Source of the DNA: Siphonodentalium dalli
Lineage: Eukaryota > Mollusca > Scaphopoda > Gadilida > Siphonodentaliidae
Length of the DNA stretch: 64,000 nucleotides
Assembly: GCA_032622095.1 (NCBI GenBank)
Contig: CP136066.1
Coordinates: forward strand, 171,863,164-171,927,163
Direction: 5' to 3'
Positions within the stretch are counted from its first letter, which is position 1. Every line of letters starts with the position of its first letter. Positions 11,271-24,556 of the stretch are shown here, in pieces. The notes under the pieces were generated by a model. The model was not told where the DNA came from. It made no database searches and saw only the letters and a program-made list of their open reading frames with translations. A program made the translations under genes and the position numbers.

Positions 11271-13926
11271 TGTTTTGTTTATAATTAATTCTAATTATAC
11301 ACAATGACATTGATTATCAATTTAGTCACTTTCACTGTCCAGTGCTTTTGTGGTATTACTGCAGCGACAGGGAGAGGTGGGGGTGTCGAAACACAAATCA
11401 TTAAGCCAATATTGGAATTTTGCATTACTTAATTCCTAGGCTATAGTTGGAATTTTTATGATTTCACCACACCCCTCCCCAGTTGGAACCCTCTAGCAAC
11501 GTCCCTGTATTACCGGTGCCCGGAACTAAATGCAACATAATTTTTCTTGGCAGGAATAGTACATAAAATCTCCATGAACAACATTCTAAAAATCAGAAAA
11601 GGATAAATTGGTGAATTTTGTGAAATTAAATTGGGGAAATTTAGTCAGATCATCAATTTATGGATTTTAAGGGAGGCATATCCATAATTCAAATTTACTA
11701 GTCCTTTTAATTTCATGTAAATTTTGTAGATTTAATTTTCATGATTACAGAACAGAAAACCTTTCCGAGAATAAGTTGATTGGCCGTCTCAACCGGAAAC
11801 GCTTCCATCATGTTTGATGACGTATTTGCCCCTCCCCAGGATATATGGTTTCTATTGTAAACATGATGTTGACATCTCACTAATAAATTCATCTCTTTTT
11901 CTGTTTTATGTTACCCACATTAATAGTTAATATCTTGAGTCAGTACACGACAACAAGGTGAATCAATATATACCAAGATACAATCGTTGATATGTTGTAA
12001 TTTATAATATGAGAAATGGATGTTGATTTGATTGTGTTCCAAAGACCAAGGATGCAAGTTGGTCTGACATCTGAAACCATCCATACTCTATGTATCGCAA
12101 CAAAATCAACATTCATTAATTCTATTTACACTCAGCCGTGTCAAATGGAAGATTTAAAGAGCATTAAGCGTCCCTTTCAAACGCTAGCGCGCGACGTCAT
12201 GTGACATAATTTCGACCAACCTATATCCTGCATTGATGTTCCACAACGCGAATGCATGTGTGAGTGTAAATATATTTATATAACTGCCCGAAACCCACTG
12301 ACAAGTGCCGTAGATGTGGGCATGACATTGTTCGCATGAAATTTCTCACGCTGAACACTACTTGTTCCATTTTTGTGTAGAAGCAACTTGCAATGAGCTT
12401 CGAGAATGACGTTGGAAATTGGTGCTGAATGCTCTATTAATCTGCTAGTTGACTCGGTTGAGTGTAAATATAAGTAATGGATGCTGATTTTGTTGTGTTT
12501 CATAGAGTATGGATGCCAGTTGGTCTGACATTTTTATGTGTGGAACGCTTTCAAGTTCCACACAAAATGTCTTACCAACTTGCATCCATACTCCAAGGAA
12601 CTCATCAAAATCCATTTCTAAATAGAAACCTTTTCTCCTGGTGGGGGGGGGGGACAAATACGTCATTAAACAAGATGGAGGCATTTCCGGTTGAGATGGC
12701 TAATTCACTTATTGTTGAGTATTTTCGAGTTATGGCTACAAAATGGGAGGTTATCTGATTTCGGAGCCTCAATTTTTCAGAATGAGCCAAAGTCCATATT
12801 TTATCTGTCTATCTATGCAGTATTATTTTGTGTTCGCATCATTTATTTTAAACGTAAATATTAGCCAAACAAAGTATTTTCTTGATCGTAGATGGTTTAT
12901 AGCAGAAAATTTAAGTTTAAGTGTTTTTGTTTTCTGAAAGCATGCTTGGTTGTTGCCAAGTTCGGCCAATTTAATTTCGCCCCATCAACCAGATTCAAAG
13001 ATTGTCCAATGAAAAATCCAGTTTTGTCAATTTATTTTCTGAGATATATTAATATTAGATAGTTAAATATAATGTTTTATCATTGTAATTATAAGTCATC
13101 AACATCGTAATGTAAATGTATTTGATCTTTCCTATTAAAACAGTTGTGTTCAATGCATACCACATGTCCTAGAGCGTGAATTTTATATAAACAAAATAAC
13201 AGTTCAGACCATGGAACACACATGTTATTAAAGAATTTATTATGTTCTCAATAACAAAATTGCATAAAGTATGCATTTGTTTTGTGCTCAATCTTGTTAT
13301 AATTACTAAAACAAAGATTTTTGCTCATTCTGAGAAATTATTTCTCGAAAATTAGATACCCGGGCATATAACTAAAAAATACTTTAACAAGTTCCTGGGT
13401 AAAATCATAAATGCACTGGACCACTAGAAGAACTGACACCAAAGAAGTTTAAACACCAATCAATTGTTACATCAACCTAAATTTCCTAAACACACCACCA
13501 GATATTTTTCTGTTGGATTCAATTTCTATGCATATCCATGAACAAAAATGTCTGTTTACAGAGACAGTAATAGAAGATTTCAACATACAAGAAGCAGTAT
13601 GGCAGGGCACAAAATAAATTTAATTTTGCAAGAACCAAATGCCGAATCAAGTTAGTCATAAAGCACTGAAAATGGAAAAGTTTCGCGAGAATCATTACGA
13701 TAATTGATTTGGTGATTCTTCCCGAATCTTAAGGACTGTATGGTCACAGAAATTGAAACAACATATTTTCTTGACAAATCCAAAATGAATATAAGCAGTA
13801 CAATAGTGCTAATAATCCAGAATGTTTGTTGATATAAACCTGATGAAATGTTCCAAGGTGTATGCATAGAGACTGAACACAACAAAATATAATATGGCAG
13901 AGAGATAAGTTGATAACATATGTTAA

Positions 13927-14312
13927 AGGGGGAATGCACCCTAAATCGGGCCATTTATAGGACCATCTCCTATTATACTCAACAGAATATATGCAACAAA
14001 TTAATGAATTCGAGCCAGGAATAAGTGCAAAATGCCTTGTCACTGAGTCGCGGCCATATGGGATACATCCAGCCCCGTTTCGTGGTTTTAGTGCTACAGG
14101 TTAGAGTTCTGGAGTAGCATTTCCATATATGCAAGTCATGAATATTCAAAAGCTCCATATATGGACATGCTACTCCAGAACTTTGACCTGTAGCACTGAA
14201 ACAACAGAATGGCGCTGGATGGATCCAATATGGACATGAGTTAGCAATTAAACTTATTCTGCTGAGTATAGTAGATGGGCCAATAAATGGCTGAATTTTG
14301 GTACAGTCCCCT
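13927..14312. mobile_element. TTAA-associated MITE (family 3), copy B
   Basis: This is the equivalent of 8262-8700. About 90 bp of the A sequence are replaced by a short different stretch (gccttgtcactgagtcgcgg and onward). The same element with the same replacement lies at 19559-19944 in copy C. Confidence 0.65.
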
Positions 14313-14332
14313 TTATGAATATAACATGGTGA

Positions 14333-14459
14333 TTAGTCCTCCTTTCGGCGCCTGTCTTTTGAGAAACGGAACCATTCCTTTATAGCATCATTAATCTTGT
14401 CCGTGCACTCATCTTGTCCGTGCACTCCTCTCTGTATATCATGTTTGATCTAACAGCTC
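14333..14459 (-). pseudogene. DUF4806-like terminal exon, frameshifted (copy B)
   Basis: This has the same acceptor and exon as 8721-8830, but the 17-bp string atcttgtccgtgcactc is present twice in tandem (about 14395-14428). The insertion shifts the frame and brings a stop before the conserved AIKEWFRFSKDR tail. The flanking MITE (13927-14312) is retained. Confidence 0.65.
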
Positions 14460-16797
14460 CTGGAAATAATTTATTAGCCGAAAATATTAGTAACAATTGA
14501 ATCATTTTGCTAATAACATACTTTATAATAACCTAGCTGAACTAGCTTATTCAGCATCGGAGGGGCCTGTGGTCCCTGCACAAAATGCCCTGTGCGCTTC
14601 ACGTACATTTTGATAATTTCAAAAATTATAATTTATATTTTCCCCCCCAAAATTTAGTTATCCAATTAAATAAAAAGAGCATTTAATGCCCATTTCAAAT
14701 GTTTATTGTGTTGTGTATACAATACAACTTCTCTCGCACATATCAGTTTGCATATTTCAAAGCAGCATGTATCCCCATGTAACTTAATGAGGCTTCTACA
14801 ATGAAACAACACAGATACCGGTAGAGATCCTTATATTATAAATATGACATAATATTTCTGATTTCAAAATGGAACATCCAAACAAAGGCTCTATTGCAAA
14901 TGCAGATTTTTTATTTACATAGCATATTGTTGAAAAAGTGGAAAATTCAGGGAAATTTGAGCTTCTTGAGTTTGGGCTCCCATACCTGCAACACTAAACA
15001 AGTATAAAAACAACTAAATACATTATTTTCTATTTCATTGATGCATGCTTTTGATTGTTTGAGAGTATAGCATGTGACCTACTAGTGATGAGCCGATAAT
15101 CGTAAAACGTAAAAGTGTCTCTACAGGTGAGTTCAGGATAATGTGGTGTAACATCAAAATTCTCTTCCTCAGACGGAGGTCTCATGTTGAATTCTCGTAT
15201 TTTATTAATTGGATAGTGATAAATACACTGGTAACAATTTTTAATATTGTTTAATTGTTTTTATTTGTAATCAAACATTTCGTTCCTGTTTTGGTGTCAA
15301 CAAGCATGCATGCACTCTTCTGAGTTATTATCGCGGCGAATGCCAAAACTCACCTGTCTGATTGTAGCCAGAATTCAGAACCCCTATTGACTTAGTTGTA
15401 TAAGACGCGTGCATATGTTGAGGGGAAATACTGGGTCAACAAGTAGCGACTTATATACATAAATATACGGTAAATTTGACCCAAGTAGCGACTTATAGAC
15501 ATAAATCTACGGTAAATTTAGCATAATATAACATGTGTATTGGTTGTCAGGACGCAGGGATTCATTCACAAGTCCACCCATACCTACCTTTATACTTACC
15601 CTTTGGCATACAAAATATAGCTTTGTTTCCGGTAACCCCCCACCGCTCGCCAGACGGCCCCACTTAAACTTTTTATTTGCTTGCAAAATGAAAAAAAATC
15701 CAAAGTTCCCAATTTACAGTCTGATAATTACCAAATCACCTCCCAACTTGACTTTATTCTTCCAGTTTCTCTTAGTTTAAGTTGCTGGTTTCAATTCAAC
15801 GAGTCAATAGCCTAATTAACTTGCAAAATCGCACTCACAAACAAGGGGTAGTGGGCTAACAAACATCCAAAAACATGATTCCTCAAAAATAGGCAACTTT
15901 AACCCAAGGTCTTTTAGACTAATGGGTATGGAATATGTTTATTAACTCAATTTGAAATGTTTGGGTGTTGATTAATACAATTTAAATGGCTTTGGACATA
16001 TATCACAATTGATTGTTTCATAATACAAATTCTCAACAATCTGTTGTTAATTATTCTGATAGTTAGACACTGAAGCATGTAACCCAGTATGAAAATTGGA
16101 TGAAACATGATGATTTGTGGGAAGGTGGGAATTGTTTTAGCAGGTCAATATTGTTCACATACAGGGAATTCATGCTTTAACGCAACATGTTATTATGGAA
16201 TAACTACTTAATTCTACATGCATGTACTAAATTATACCAAGAAACAATCATATATAATAGTCCTCACTATGATTTGTAAATAATAATTTCAACTAACTAG
16301 AATAAAGTCTATCAGTTTTATAGAGGTATTGACTTAGTATTTTTGTGTCCAATGCGGGGAAGGTAGTGGTATGGTGAAAGCTTCCCTAAGACAAAAGATT
16401 CAAGACAGCCACTCCTATATGCGAGATGTGTACAAAGCAGATTGACTCCTGTTATTGCCAGGCCATATGATAAATAAAAATTTAAATAAAAGAATATAAA
16501 AAAGTGCCTTGCAAGGTCATTACAATATTATTTCTAAATAGACTATATATACATTATTACATAGTATATCTGTATCTACAATACATTAAGGAACGGCTGT
16601 TATTACCTTTTGCACTATGGGAATTTAAAAAAAAAAGAGGTTTACCCCCCTCCCCACCCTAATGTTTTGCCCTCTGTTGTCGGAAACAAAAGTATTTTTT
16701 TATTTGGCCTTACTGATGTTGTTGCTTCCAAATCAAATCACTATGACCTACAGCTGCTAGCGAAAAGGGATAAAATGAAAGAAGAATATATACTCAC

Positions 16798-16902
16798 TGT
16801 GTATAACTTTGACCATTCGCAGGTCTCTGATTGGGTCCTTTGTCCCTTTTCCAGCCCAATTAATTTTCTCGGATAAACCCTGTCCAATAAGGCTTCCCAA
16901 AT
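16798..16902 (-). pseudogene. 5'-truncated DUF4806-like core exon (copy B)
   Basis: This is identical in structure to the copy A fragment. The coding part from GLSEKINWAGKG to the donor is present, and the acceptor half is lost at the B/C junction (about 16902). Confidence 0.7.
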
Positions 16903-19558
16903 TGTTTTGTTTATAATTAATTCTAATTATACACAATGACATTGATTATCAATTTAGTCACTTTCACTGTCCAGTGCTTTTGTGGTATTACTGCAGCGAC
17001 AGGGAGAGGTGGGGGTGTCGAAACACAAATCATTAAGCCAATATTGGAATTTTGCATTACTTAATTCCTAGGCTATAGTTGGAATTTTTATGATTTCACC
17101 ACACCCCTCCCCAGTTGGAACCCTCTAGCAACGTCCCTGTATTACCGGTGCCCGGAACTAAATGCAACATAATTTTTCTTGGCAGGAATAGTACATAAAA
17201 TCTCCATGAACAACATTCTAAAAATCAGAAAAGGATAAATTGGTGAATTTTGTGAAATTAAATTGGGGAAATTTAGTCAGATCATCAATTTATGGATTTT
17301 AAGGGAGGCATATCCATAATTCAAATTTACTAGTCCTTTTAATTTCATGTAAATTTTGTAGATTTAATTTTCATGATTACAGAACAGAAAACCTTTCCGA
17401 GAATAAGTTGATTGGCCGTCTCAACCGGAAACGCTTCCATCATGTTTGATGACGTATTTGCCCCTCCCCAGGATATATGGTTTCTATTGTAAACATGATG
17501 TTGACATCTCACTAATAAATTCATCTCTTTTTCTGTTTTATGTTACCCACATTAATAGTTAATATCTTGAGTCAGTACACGACAACAAGGTGAATCAATA
17601 TATACCAAGATACAATCGTTGATATGTTGTAATTTATAATATGAGAAATGGATGTTGATTTGATTGTGTTCCAAAGACCAAGGATGCAAGTTGGTCTGAC
17701 ATCTGAAACCATCCATACTCTATGTATCGCAACAAAATCAACATTCATTAATTCTATTTACACTCAGCCGTGTCAAATGGAAGATTTAAAGAGCATTAAG
17801 TGTCCCTTTCAAACGCTAGCGCGCGACGTCATGTGACATAATTTCGACCAACCTATATCCTGCATTGATGTTCCACAACGCGAATGCATGTGTGAGTGTA
17901 AATATATTTATATAACTGCACGAAACCCACTGACAAGTGCCGTAGATGTGGGCATGACATTGTTCGCATGAAATTTCTCACGCTGAACACTACTTGTTCC
18001 ATTTTTGTGTAGAAGCAACTTGCAATGAGCTTCGAGAATGACGTTGGAAATTGGTGCTGAATGCTCTATTAATCTGCTAGTTGACTCGGTTGAGTGTAAA
18101 TATAAGTAATGGATGCTGATTTTGTTGTGTTTCATAGAGTATGGATGCCAGTTGGTCTGACATTTTTATGTGTGGAACGCTTTCAAGTTCCACACAAAAT
18201 GTCTTACCAACTTGCATCCATACTCCAAGGAACTCATCAAAATCCATTTCTAAATAGAAACCTTTTCTCCTGGTGGGGGGGGGGGACAAATACGTCATTA
18301 AACAAGATGGAGGCATTTCCGGTTGAGATGGCTAATTCACTTATTGTTGAGTATTTTCGAGTTATGGCTACAAAATGGGAGGTTATCTGATTTCGGAGCC
18401 TCAATTTTTCAGAATGAGCCAAAGTCCATATTTTATCTGTCTATCTATGCAGTATTATTTTGTGTTCGCATCATTTATTTTAAACGTAAATATTAGCCAA
18501 ACAAAGTATTTTCTTGATCGTAGATGGTTTATAGCAGAAAATTTAAGTTTAAGTGTTTTTGTTTTCTGAAAGCATGCTTGGTTGTTGCCAAGTTCGGCCA
18601 ATTTAATTTCGCCCCATCAACCAGATTCAAAGATTGTCCAATGAAAAATCCAGTTTTGTCAATTTATTTTCTGAGATATATTAATATTAGATAGTTAAAT
18701 ATAATGTTTTATCATTGTAATTATAAGTCATCAACATCGTAATGTAAATGTATTTGATCTTTCCTATTAAAACAGTTGTGTTCAATGCATACCACATGTC
18801 CTAGAGCGTGAATTTTATATAAACAAAATAACAGTTCAGACCATGGAACACACATGTTATTAAAGAATTTATTATGTTCTCAATAACAAAATTGCATAAA
18901 GTATGCATTTGTTTTGTGCTCAATCTTGTTATAATTACTAAAACAAAGATTTTTGCTCATTCTGAGAAATTATTTCTCGAAAATTAGATACCCGGGCATA
19001 TAACTAAAAAATACTTTAACAAGTTCCTGGGTAAAATCATAAATGCACTGGACCACTAGAAGAACTGACACCAAAGAAGTTTAAACACCAATCAATTGTT
19101 ACATCAACCTAAATTTCCTAAACACACCACCAGATATTTTTCTGTTGGATTCAATTTCTATGCATATCCATGAACAAAAATGTCTGTTTACAGAGACAGT
19201 AATAGAAGATTTCAACATACAAGAAGCAGTATGGCAGGGCACAAAATAAATTTAATTTTGCAAGAACCAAATGCCGAATCAAGTTAGTCATAAAGCACTG
19301 AAAATGGAAAAGTTTCGCGAGAATCATTACGATAATTGATTTGGTGATTCTTCCCGAATCTTAAGGACTGTATGGTCACAGAAATTGAAACAACATATTT
19401 TCTTGACAAATCCAAAATGAATATAAGCAGTACAATAGTGCTAATAATCCAGAATGTTTGTTGATATAAACCTGATGAAATGTTCCAAGGTGTATGCATA
19501 GAGACTGAACACAACAAAATATAATATGGCAGAGAGATAAGTTGATAACATATGTTAA

Positions 19559-19944
19559 AGGGGGAATGCACCCTAAATCGGGCCATTTATAGGACCATCT
19601 CCTATTATACTCAACAGAATATATGCAACAAATTAATGAATTCGAGCCAGGAATAAGTGCAAAATGCCTTGTCACTGAGTCGCGGCCATATGGGATACAT
19701 CCAGCCCCGTTTCGTGGTTTTAGTGCTACAGGTTAGAGTTCTGGAGTAGCATTTCCATATATGCAAGTCATGAATATTCAAAAGCTCCATATATGGACAT
19801 GCTACTCCAGAACTTTGACCTGTAGCACTGAAACAACAGAATGGCGCTGGATGGATCCAATATGGACATGAGTTAGCAATTAAACTTATTCTGCTGAGTA
19901 TAGTAGATGGGCCAATAAATGGCTGAATTTTGGTACAGTCCCCT
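19559..19944. mobile_element. TTAA-associated MITE (family 3), copy C
   Basis: Same as the copy B element at an offset of 5632 bp, with the same internal replacement. Confidence 0.65.
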
Positions 19945-19964
19945 TTATGAATATAACATGGTGA

Positions 19965-20091
19965 TTAGTCCTCCTTTCGGCGCCTGTCTTTTGAGAAACG
20001 GAACCATTCCTTTATAGCATCATTAATCTTGTCCGTGCACTCATCTTGTCCGTGCACTCCTCTCTGTATATCATGTTTGATCTAACAGCTC
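19965..20091 (-). pseudogene. DUF4806-like terminal exon, frameshifted (copy C)
   Basis: This is identical in structure to copy B, including the 17-bp tandem duplication (about 20027-20060). It is the terminal exon nearest the complete core exon, so a transcript using it would lose the conserved C-terminal helix. Confidence 0.65.
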
Positions 20092-22423
20092 CTGGAAATA
20101 ATTTATTAGCCGAAAATATTAGTAACAATTGAATCATTTTGCTAATAACATACTTTATAATAACCTAGCTGAACTAGCTTATTCAGCATCGGAGGGGCCT
20201 GTGGTCCCTGCACAAAATGCCCTGTGCGCTTCACGTACATTTTGATAATTTCAAAAATTATAATTTATATTTTCCCCCCCAAAATTTAGTTATCCAATTA
20301 AATAAAAAGAGCATTTAATGCCCATTTCAAATGTTTATTGTGTTGTGTATACAATACAACTTCTCTCGCACATATCAGTTTGCATATTTCAAAGCAGCAT
20401 GTATCCCCATGTAACTTAATGAGGCTTCTACAATGAAACAACACAGATACCGGTAGAGATCCTTATATTATAAATATGACATAATATTTCTGATTTCAAA
20501 ATGGAACATCCAAACAAAGGCTCTATTGCAAATGCAGATTTTTTATTTACATAGCATATTGTTGAAAAAGTGGAAAATTCAGGGAAATTTGAGCTTCTTG
20601 AGTTTGGGCTCCCATACCTGCAACACTAAACAAGTATAAAAACAACTAAATACATTATTTTCTATTTCATTGATGCATGCTTTTGATTGTTTGAGAGTAT
20701 AGCATGTGACCTACTAGTGATGAGCCGATAATCGTAAAACGTAAAAGTGTCTCTACAGGTGAGTTCAGGATAATGTGGTGTAACATCAAAATTCTCTTCC
20801 TCAGACGGAGGTCTCATGTTGAATTCTCGTATTTTATTAATTGGATAGTGATAAATACACTGGTAACAATTTTTAATATTGTTTAATTGTTTTTATTTGT
20901 AATCAAACATTTCGTTCCTGTTTTGGTGTCAACAAGCATGCATGCACTCTTCTGAGTTATTATCGCGGCGAATGCCAAAACTCACCTGTCTGATTGTAGC
21001 CAGAATTCAGAACCCCTATTGACTTAGTTGTATAAGACGCGTGCACATGTTGAGGGGAAATACTGGGTCAACAAGTAGCGAATTATAGACATAAATATAC
21101 GGTAAATTTGACCCAAGTAGCGACTAATAGAAATAAATCTACTGTAAATTTAGCATAATATAACATGTGTATTGGTTGTCAGGACGCAGGGATTCATTCA
21201 CAAGTCCACCCATACCTACCTTTATACTTATATATATATAGCTTTTCCGGTAACCCCCCCCCCCCCCCACCGCTCGCCAGACGGCCCCACTTAAACTTTT
21301 TATTTGCTTGCAAAATTAAAAATAATCCAAAGTTCCCAATTTACAGTCTGAAAATTACCAAATCACCTCCCAACTTGACTTTATTCTTCCAGTTTCTCTT
21401 AGTTTAAGTTGCTTGGTTCAATTCAATGAGTCAATAGCCTAATTAACTTGCAAAATCGCACTCACAAACAAGGGGTAGTGGGCTAACAAACATCCAAAAA
21501 CATGATTCCTCAAAAATAGGCAACTTTAACCCAAAGTCTTTTAGACTAATGGGTATGGAATATGTTTATTAACTCAATTTGAAATGTTTGGGTGTTGATT
21601 AATACAATTTAAATGGCTTTGGACATATATCACAATTGATTGTTTCATAATACAAATTCTCAACAATCTGTTGTTAATTATTCTGATAGTTAGACACTGA
21701 AGCATATAACCCAGTATGAAAATTGGATGAAACATGATGATTTGTGGGAAGGTGGGAATTGTTTTAGCAGGTCAATATTGTTCACATACAGGGAATTCAT
21801 GCTTTAACGCAACATGTTATTATGGAATAACTACTTAATTCTACATGCATGTACTAAATTATACCAAGAATCAATCATATATAATAGTCCTCACTATGAT
21901 TTGTAAATAATAATTTCAACTAACTAGTATAAAGTCTATCAGTTTTATAGAGGTATTGACTTAGTATTTTTGTGCCCAATGCGGGGAAGGTAGTGGTGTG
22001 GTGAAAGCTTCCCTAAGACAAAAGATTCAAGACAGCCACTCCTATATGCGAGATGTGTACAAAGCAGATTGACTCCTGTTATTGCCAGGCCATATGATAA
22101 ATAAAAATTTAAATAAAAGAATATAAAAAAGTGCCTTGCAAGGTCATTACAATATTATTTCTAAATAGACTATATATACATTATTACATAGTATATCTGT
22201 ATCTACAATACATTAAGGAACGGCTGTTATTACCTTTTGCACTATGGGAATTTAAAAAAAAAGAGGTTTACCCCCCTCCCCACCATAATGTTTTGCCCTC
22301 TGTTGTCGGAAACAAAAGTATTTTTTTATTTGGCCTTACTGATGTTGTTGCTTCCAAATCAAATCACTATGACCTACAGCTGCTAGCGAAACTGGATAAA
22401 ATGAAAGAAGAATATATACTCAC

Positions 22424-22582
22424 TGTGTATAACTTTGACCATACGCAGGTCTCTGATTGGGTCCTTTGTCCCTTTTCCAGCCCAATTAATTTTCTCGGAT
22501 AAACCCTGTCCAATAAGGCTTCCCAAAATTATATTAAGGCATTTTGTAGGGTTCTCCCACCATGGTGACATAAGTCTCGCTC
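22424..22582 (-). pseudogene. DUF4806-like core exon with a one-base frameshift
   Basis: The minus-strand exon has acceptor tctttcag (exon begins 22582) and donor gtgagt (exon ends 22424), 159 bp. It follows the exon at 23155-23366 in phase 0 and reads ERDLCHHGGRTLQNAL, a good match to the GG motif of the DUF4806 core. It then meets a TAA at 22529-22531. In the next frame the family sequence resumes (GLSEKINWAGKG, DLRMVKVIH). The GG-to-NW spacing expected of the family would be restored by one extra base in the A/T run at 22529-22537. So this is either a true one-base deletion or a base-calling error. The lesion lies within a few bases of the duplication breakpoint. Confidence 0.65.
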
Positions 22583-23154
22583 CTGAAAGAAAAGTAGATA
22601 TAATTAACACATCACTATATGTGTATCAATGTGTCCACAAGAAAGACATCTTTATCTACCGGTATTGAATATTCTATGGTCAGCAATTCATTGGCCTAGG
22701 CAAAGCCAGATTTTACCTAGGAAATTAAAAAAATAATTCCAAATGTATGTTTAGTCTGCGGGACTAATGTGGCAAACAAAATGTACACTCCGAAACACAC
22801 TCTGCAATGTGCTTTTGCATCTTATTTATTAAGAAAGTCTATTTAACTCCATTTACATCAAGGTAGTGGGGGTGTTCACACATTCACTACATTTTTACTC
22901 ACCATAAAGGATCAAGGATATCTCTAGCCACTTAAATTATATGCAAATGTAAAATGTCCACTCCGAAACATGTGCGTATAATTGGGTTAAAAATACCATT
23001 CGCCATGCCATAAAATTCAGAATTTGATGATTTTCGCCAGAGTTATGGGCCTTTTTTTACTTGGAAAATTAAATTTTTACTTCAGCATTTTATTATTTTT
23101 GCCATCCACCCCCACCCCCTAATCACACGAACAAGCCTGGAAATACTGACTTAC
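22583..23154. other. Putative intron of the DUF4806-like gene
   Basis: This is the intron between the gtaagt donor at 23154 and the tctttcag acceptor at 22583 on the minus strand. It is AT-rich, with a ~30-bp duplicated phrase (aaatgtacactccgaaacac near 22778 and aatgtccactccgaaacatg near 22953). No other gene is seen. Confidence 0.55.
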
Positions 23155-23366
23155 CAAATGTCTTCGAACGGCAGGTTCATCTCCCAGCCTACTCTCAAAT
23201 TGCACAAGTGCATCTCGAGTGGAAACCGGGAGGCTCGCCTCCATACCATCATCTTCCTCCTCAGCTTCTTTTGACTTCCTTTGAATCAATGTATCCACCT
23301 TTTTAGTCAATGTGTCAACTTGACTTTTCAGTTCCACTAGAAGAGTCAGAACTCTTCTGTCAACTG
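23155..23366 (-). CDS. DUF4806-like gene, coiled-coil exon
   Basis: The minus-strand exon has acceptor ttattgcag and a consensus donor gtaagt, 212 bp. It encodes AVDRRVLTLLVELKSQVDTL, then a lysine/acid-rich coiled coil, an acidic EEEDD patch, and ASLPVSTRDALVQFESRLGD ending PAVRRHL. The heptad-like first half fits a coiled coil. The LPxxT..L..E..L.d...R..L pattern fits the beginning of the DUF4806 domain, which continues in phase into the exon at 22582. Upstream exons must lie to the right but I could not identify them. A paralogous exon is at 46024-46226. The cellular role of the family is not known to me. Confidence 0.7.
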
Positions 23367-24556
23367 CTGCAATAAAAAATGATAACCAAAGATGAGCAAT
23401 TCTGGTTCATTCAAAGTATATTATATGATCAGCTAGTAAGAAAGTGAGATATTTACTACAAAGATACTTATAAGACATGTAGCGAGTGCGGGATTTCAAG
23501 CCTAGAGGGCAATTCCATGTGACTGACATTACATTCAAAGACAGATTCCATATTTCCAGATTCATTGTGATGAATAGAGCAACATTTATAAATATATAAT
23601 CTTATTTCTATGTGTGATTTTGGCTTGTGCGAGGGTGCACCGAACAAATTCTGAGTTTAGTCAAGCGATAAAATATTCTGAGTTTAGTCAAGCGATAAAA
23701 TGACATCGTTCAATGTTAGCGTGACTGACATTACATGAAAATATCAAGGCACAGTGCCAACTTGTTTTCAAATTAAATTTGTCTTAAATTTACAGAAACA
23801 CACAATTTTCTTTGTTAATTTTTCGTGGTAGATATTTCAAGATAATGTAACAGAACAATTTAAGCTTACAACTAACATGAAATATTTTTGTTGTCCAAAT
23901 TATGCGTGACTGGCATTACACTAATTTCGTGACTGACAAATATTTCCAACAGTTTCTGATCCAAATGAGTAATTATTGCCCTACCAATCATATCTTGTGG
24001 GGTTTAAATGCATTTAATATATTTGTTTACCATATACAGCACATGAACATGACATCGACTAATGTAAGTGTGACTGACATTACACAAATTTATCCAAGAT
24101 ACATGGCAACTGGATTTAAAATTTATGGACAGATTAATCTGTCTGTGGTTTGATATTATGTTACTGAATTTGTTCCTAACATTAAACCATGAAAAAAAGA
24201 AGAAACAAGAAATTCAATTAATTGAGGAAAAACACCCACCGTCCTGAGTGGTATTGATAAGCTATTAGGGGGGGGGTCTACCACTTCGCATGCAAAATAA
24301 CACGAATGACACCAACAGCTTGGATGTGAGAATAATCCACCATATATGGTAGATATTCAACCAGACTGTGCTTAAGTTTCTCAATTGGTGACTGATGTAC
24401 ATATACAGTACACACAAATAGTAATAACAATTAACGTTGTGATTTTGAAATTAACCATGCTAGAATATTGACGGTAAGGTGGTATTAACTACTACGAGCA
24501 TAATAATAGTACTATTCTTTTATAATATATGTGGGCATGATGTATGGAAATATTAA
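23367..24556. repeat. Interval with a recurring 15-mer GTGACTGACATTACA
   Basis: The phrase gtgactgacattaca occurs at about 23519, 23722 and 24069, with close variants at 23906 (gtgactggcattaca) and 23930 (gtgactgac). The sequence before two of them (gacatcg..caatgt and gacatcgactaatgt) is also alike. A 24-bp unit (ctgagtttagtcaagcgata plus aaat) is doubled at about 23651-23700. I see no gene; the ORF at 23902 spans these repeats. Confidence 0.6.

Larger units (their letters stand above)
11271..16902. repeat. Tandem segmental duplication, copy B (mosaic)
   Basis: This is the middle copy. From its start to about 15274 it follows copy C at every A/C-discriminating site I checked. Examples are the 17-bp duplication in the terminal exon, the atttcattgatg and cgtaaaacg variants and the extra ttaattg near 15255. 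From 15414 onward it follows copy A (gcatatgttg instead of gcacatgttg; acccaccctaatg instead of accaccataatg; gcgaaaaggg instead of gcgaaactgg). The B/C offset is exactly 5632 bp. The few private differences I noticed include 12169 and 12288. Confidence 0.92.
16903..22528. repeat. Tandem segmental duplication, copy C
   Basis: This is the third copy. Its left ~4 kb is nearly identical to B. Its right part (from about 21046) carries its own variants, including a (TA)n and poly-C expansion at 21230-21268 and several substitutions. The right end runs without a break into unduplicated sequence, so the complete core exon (22424-22582) is found only here. Confidence 0.92.
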
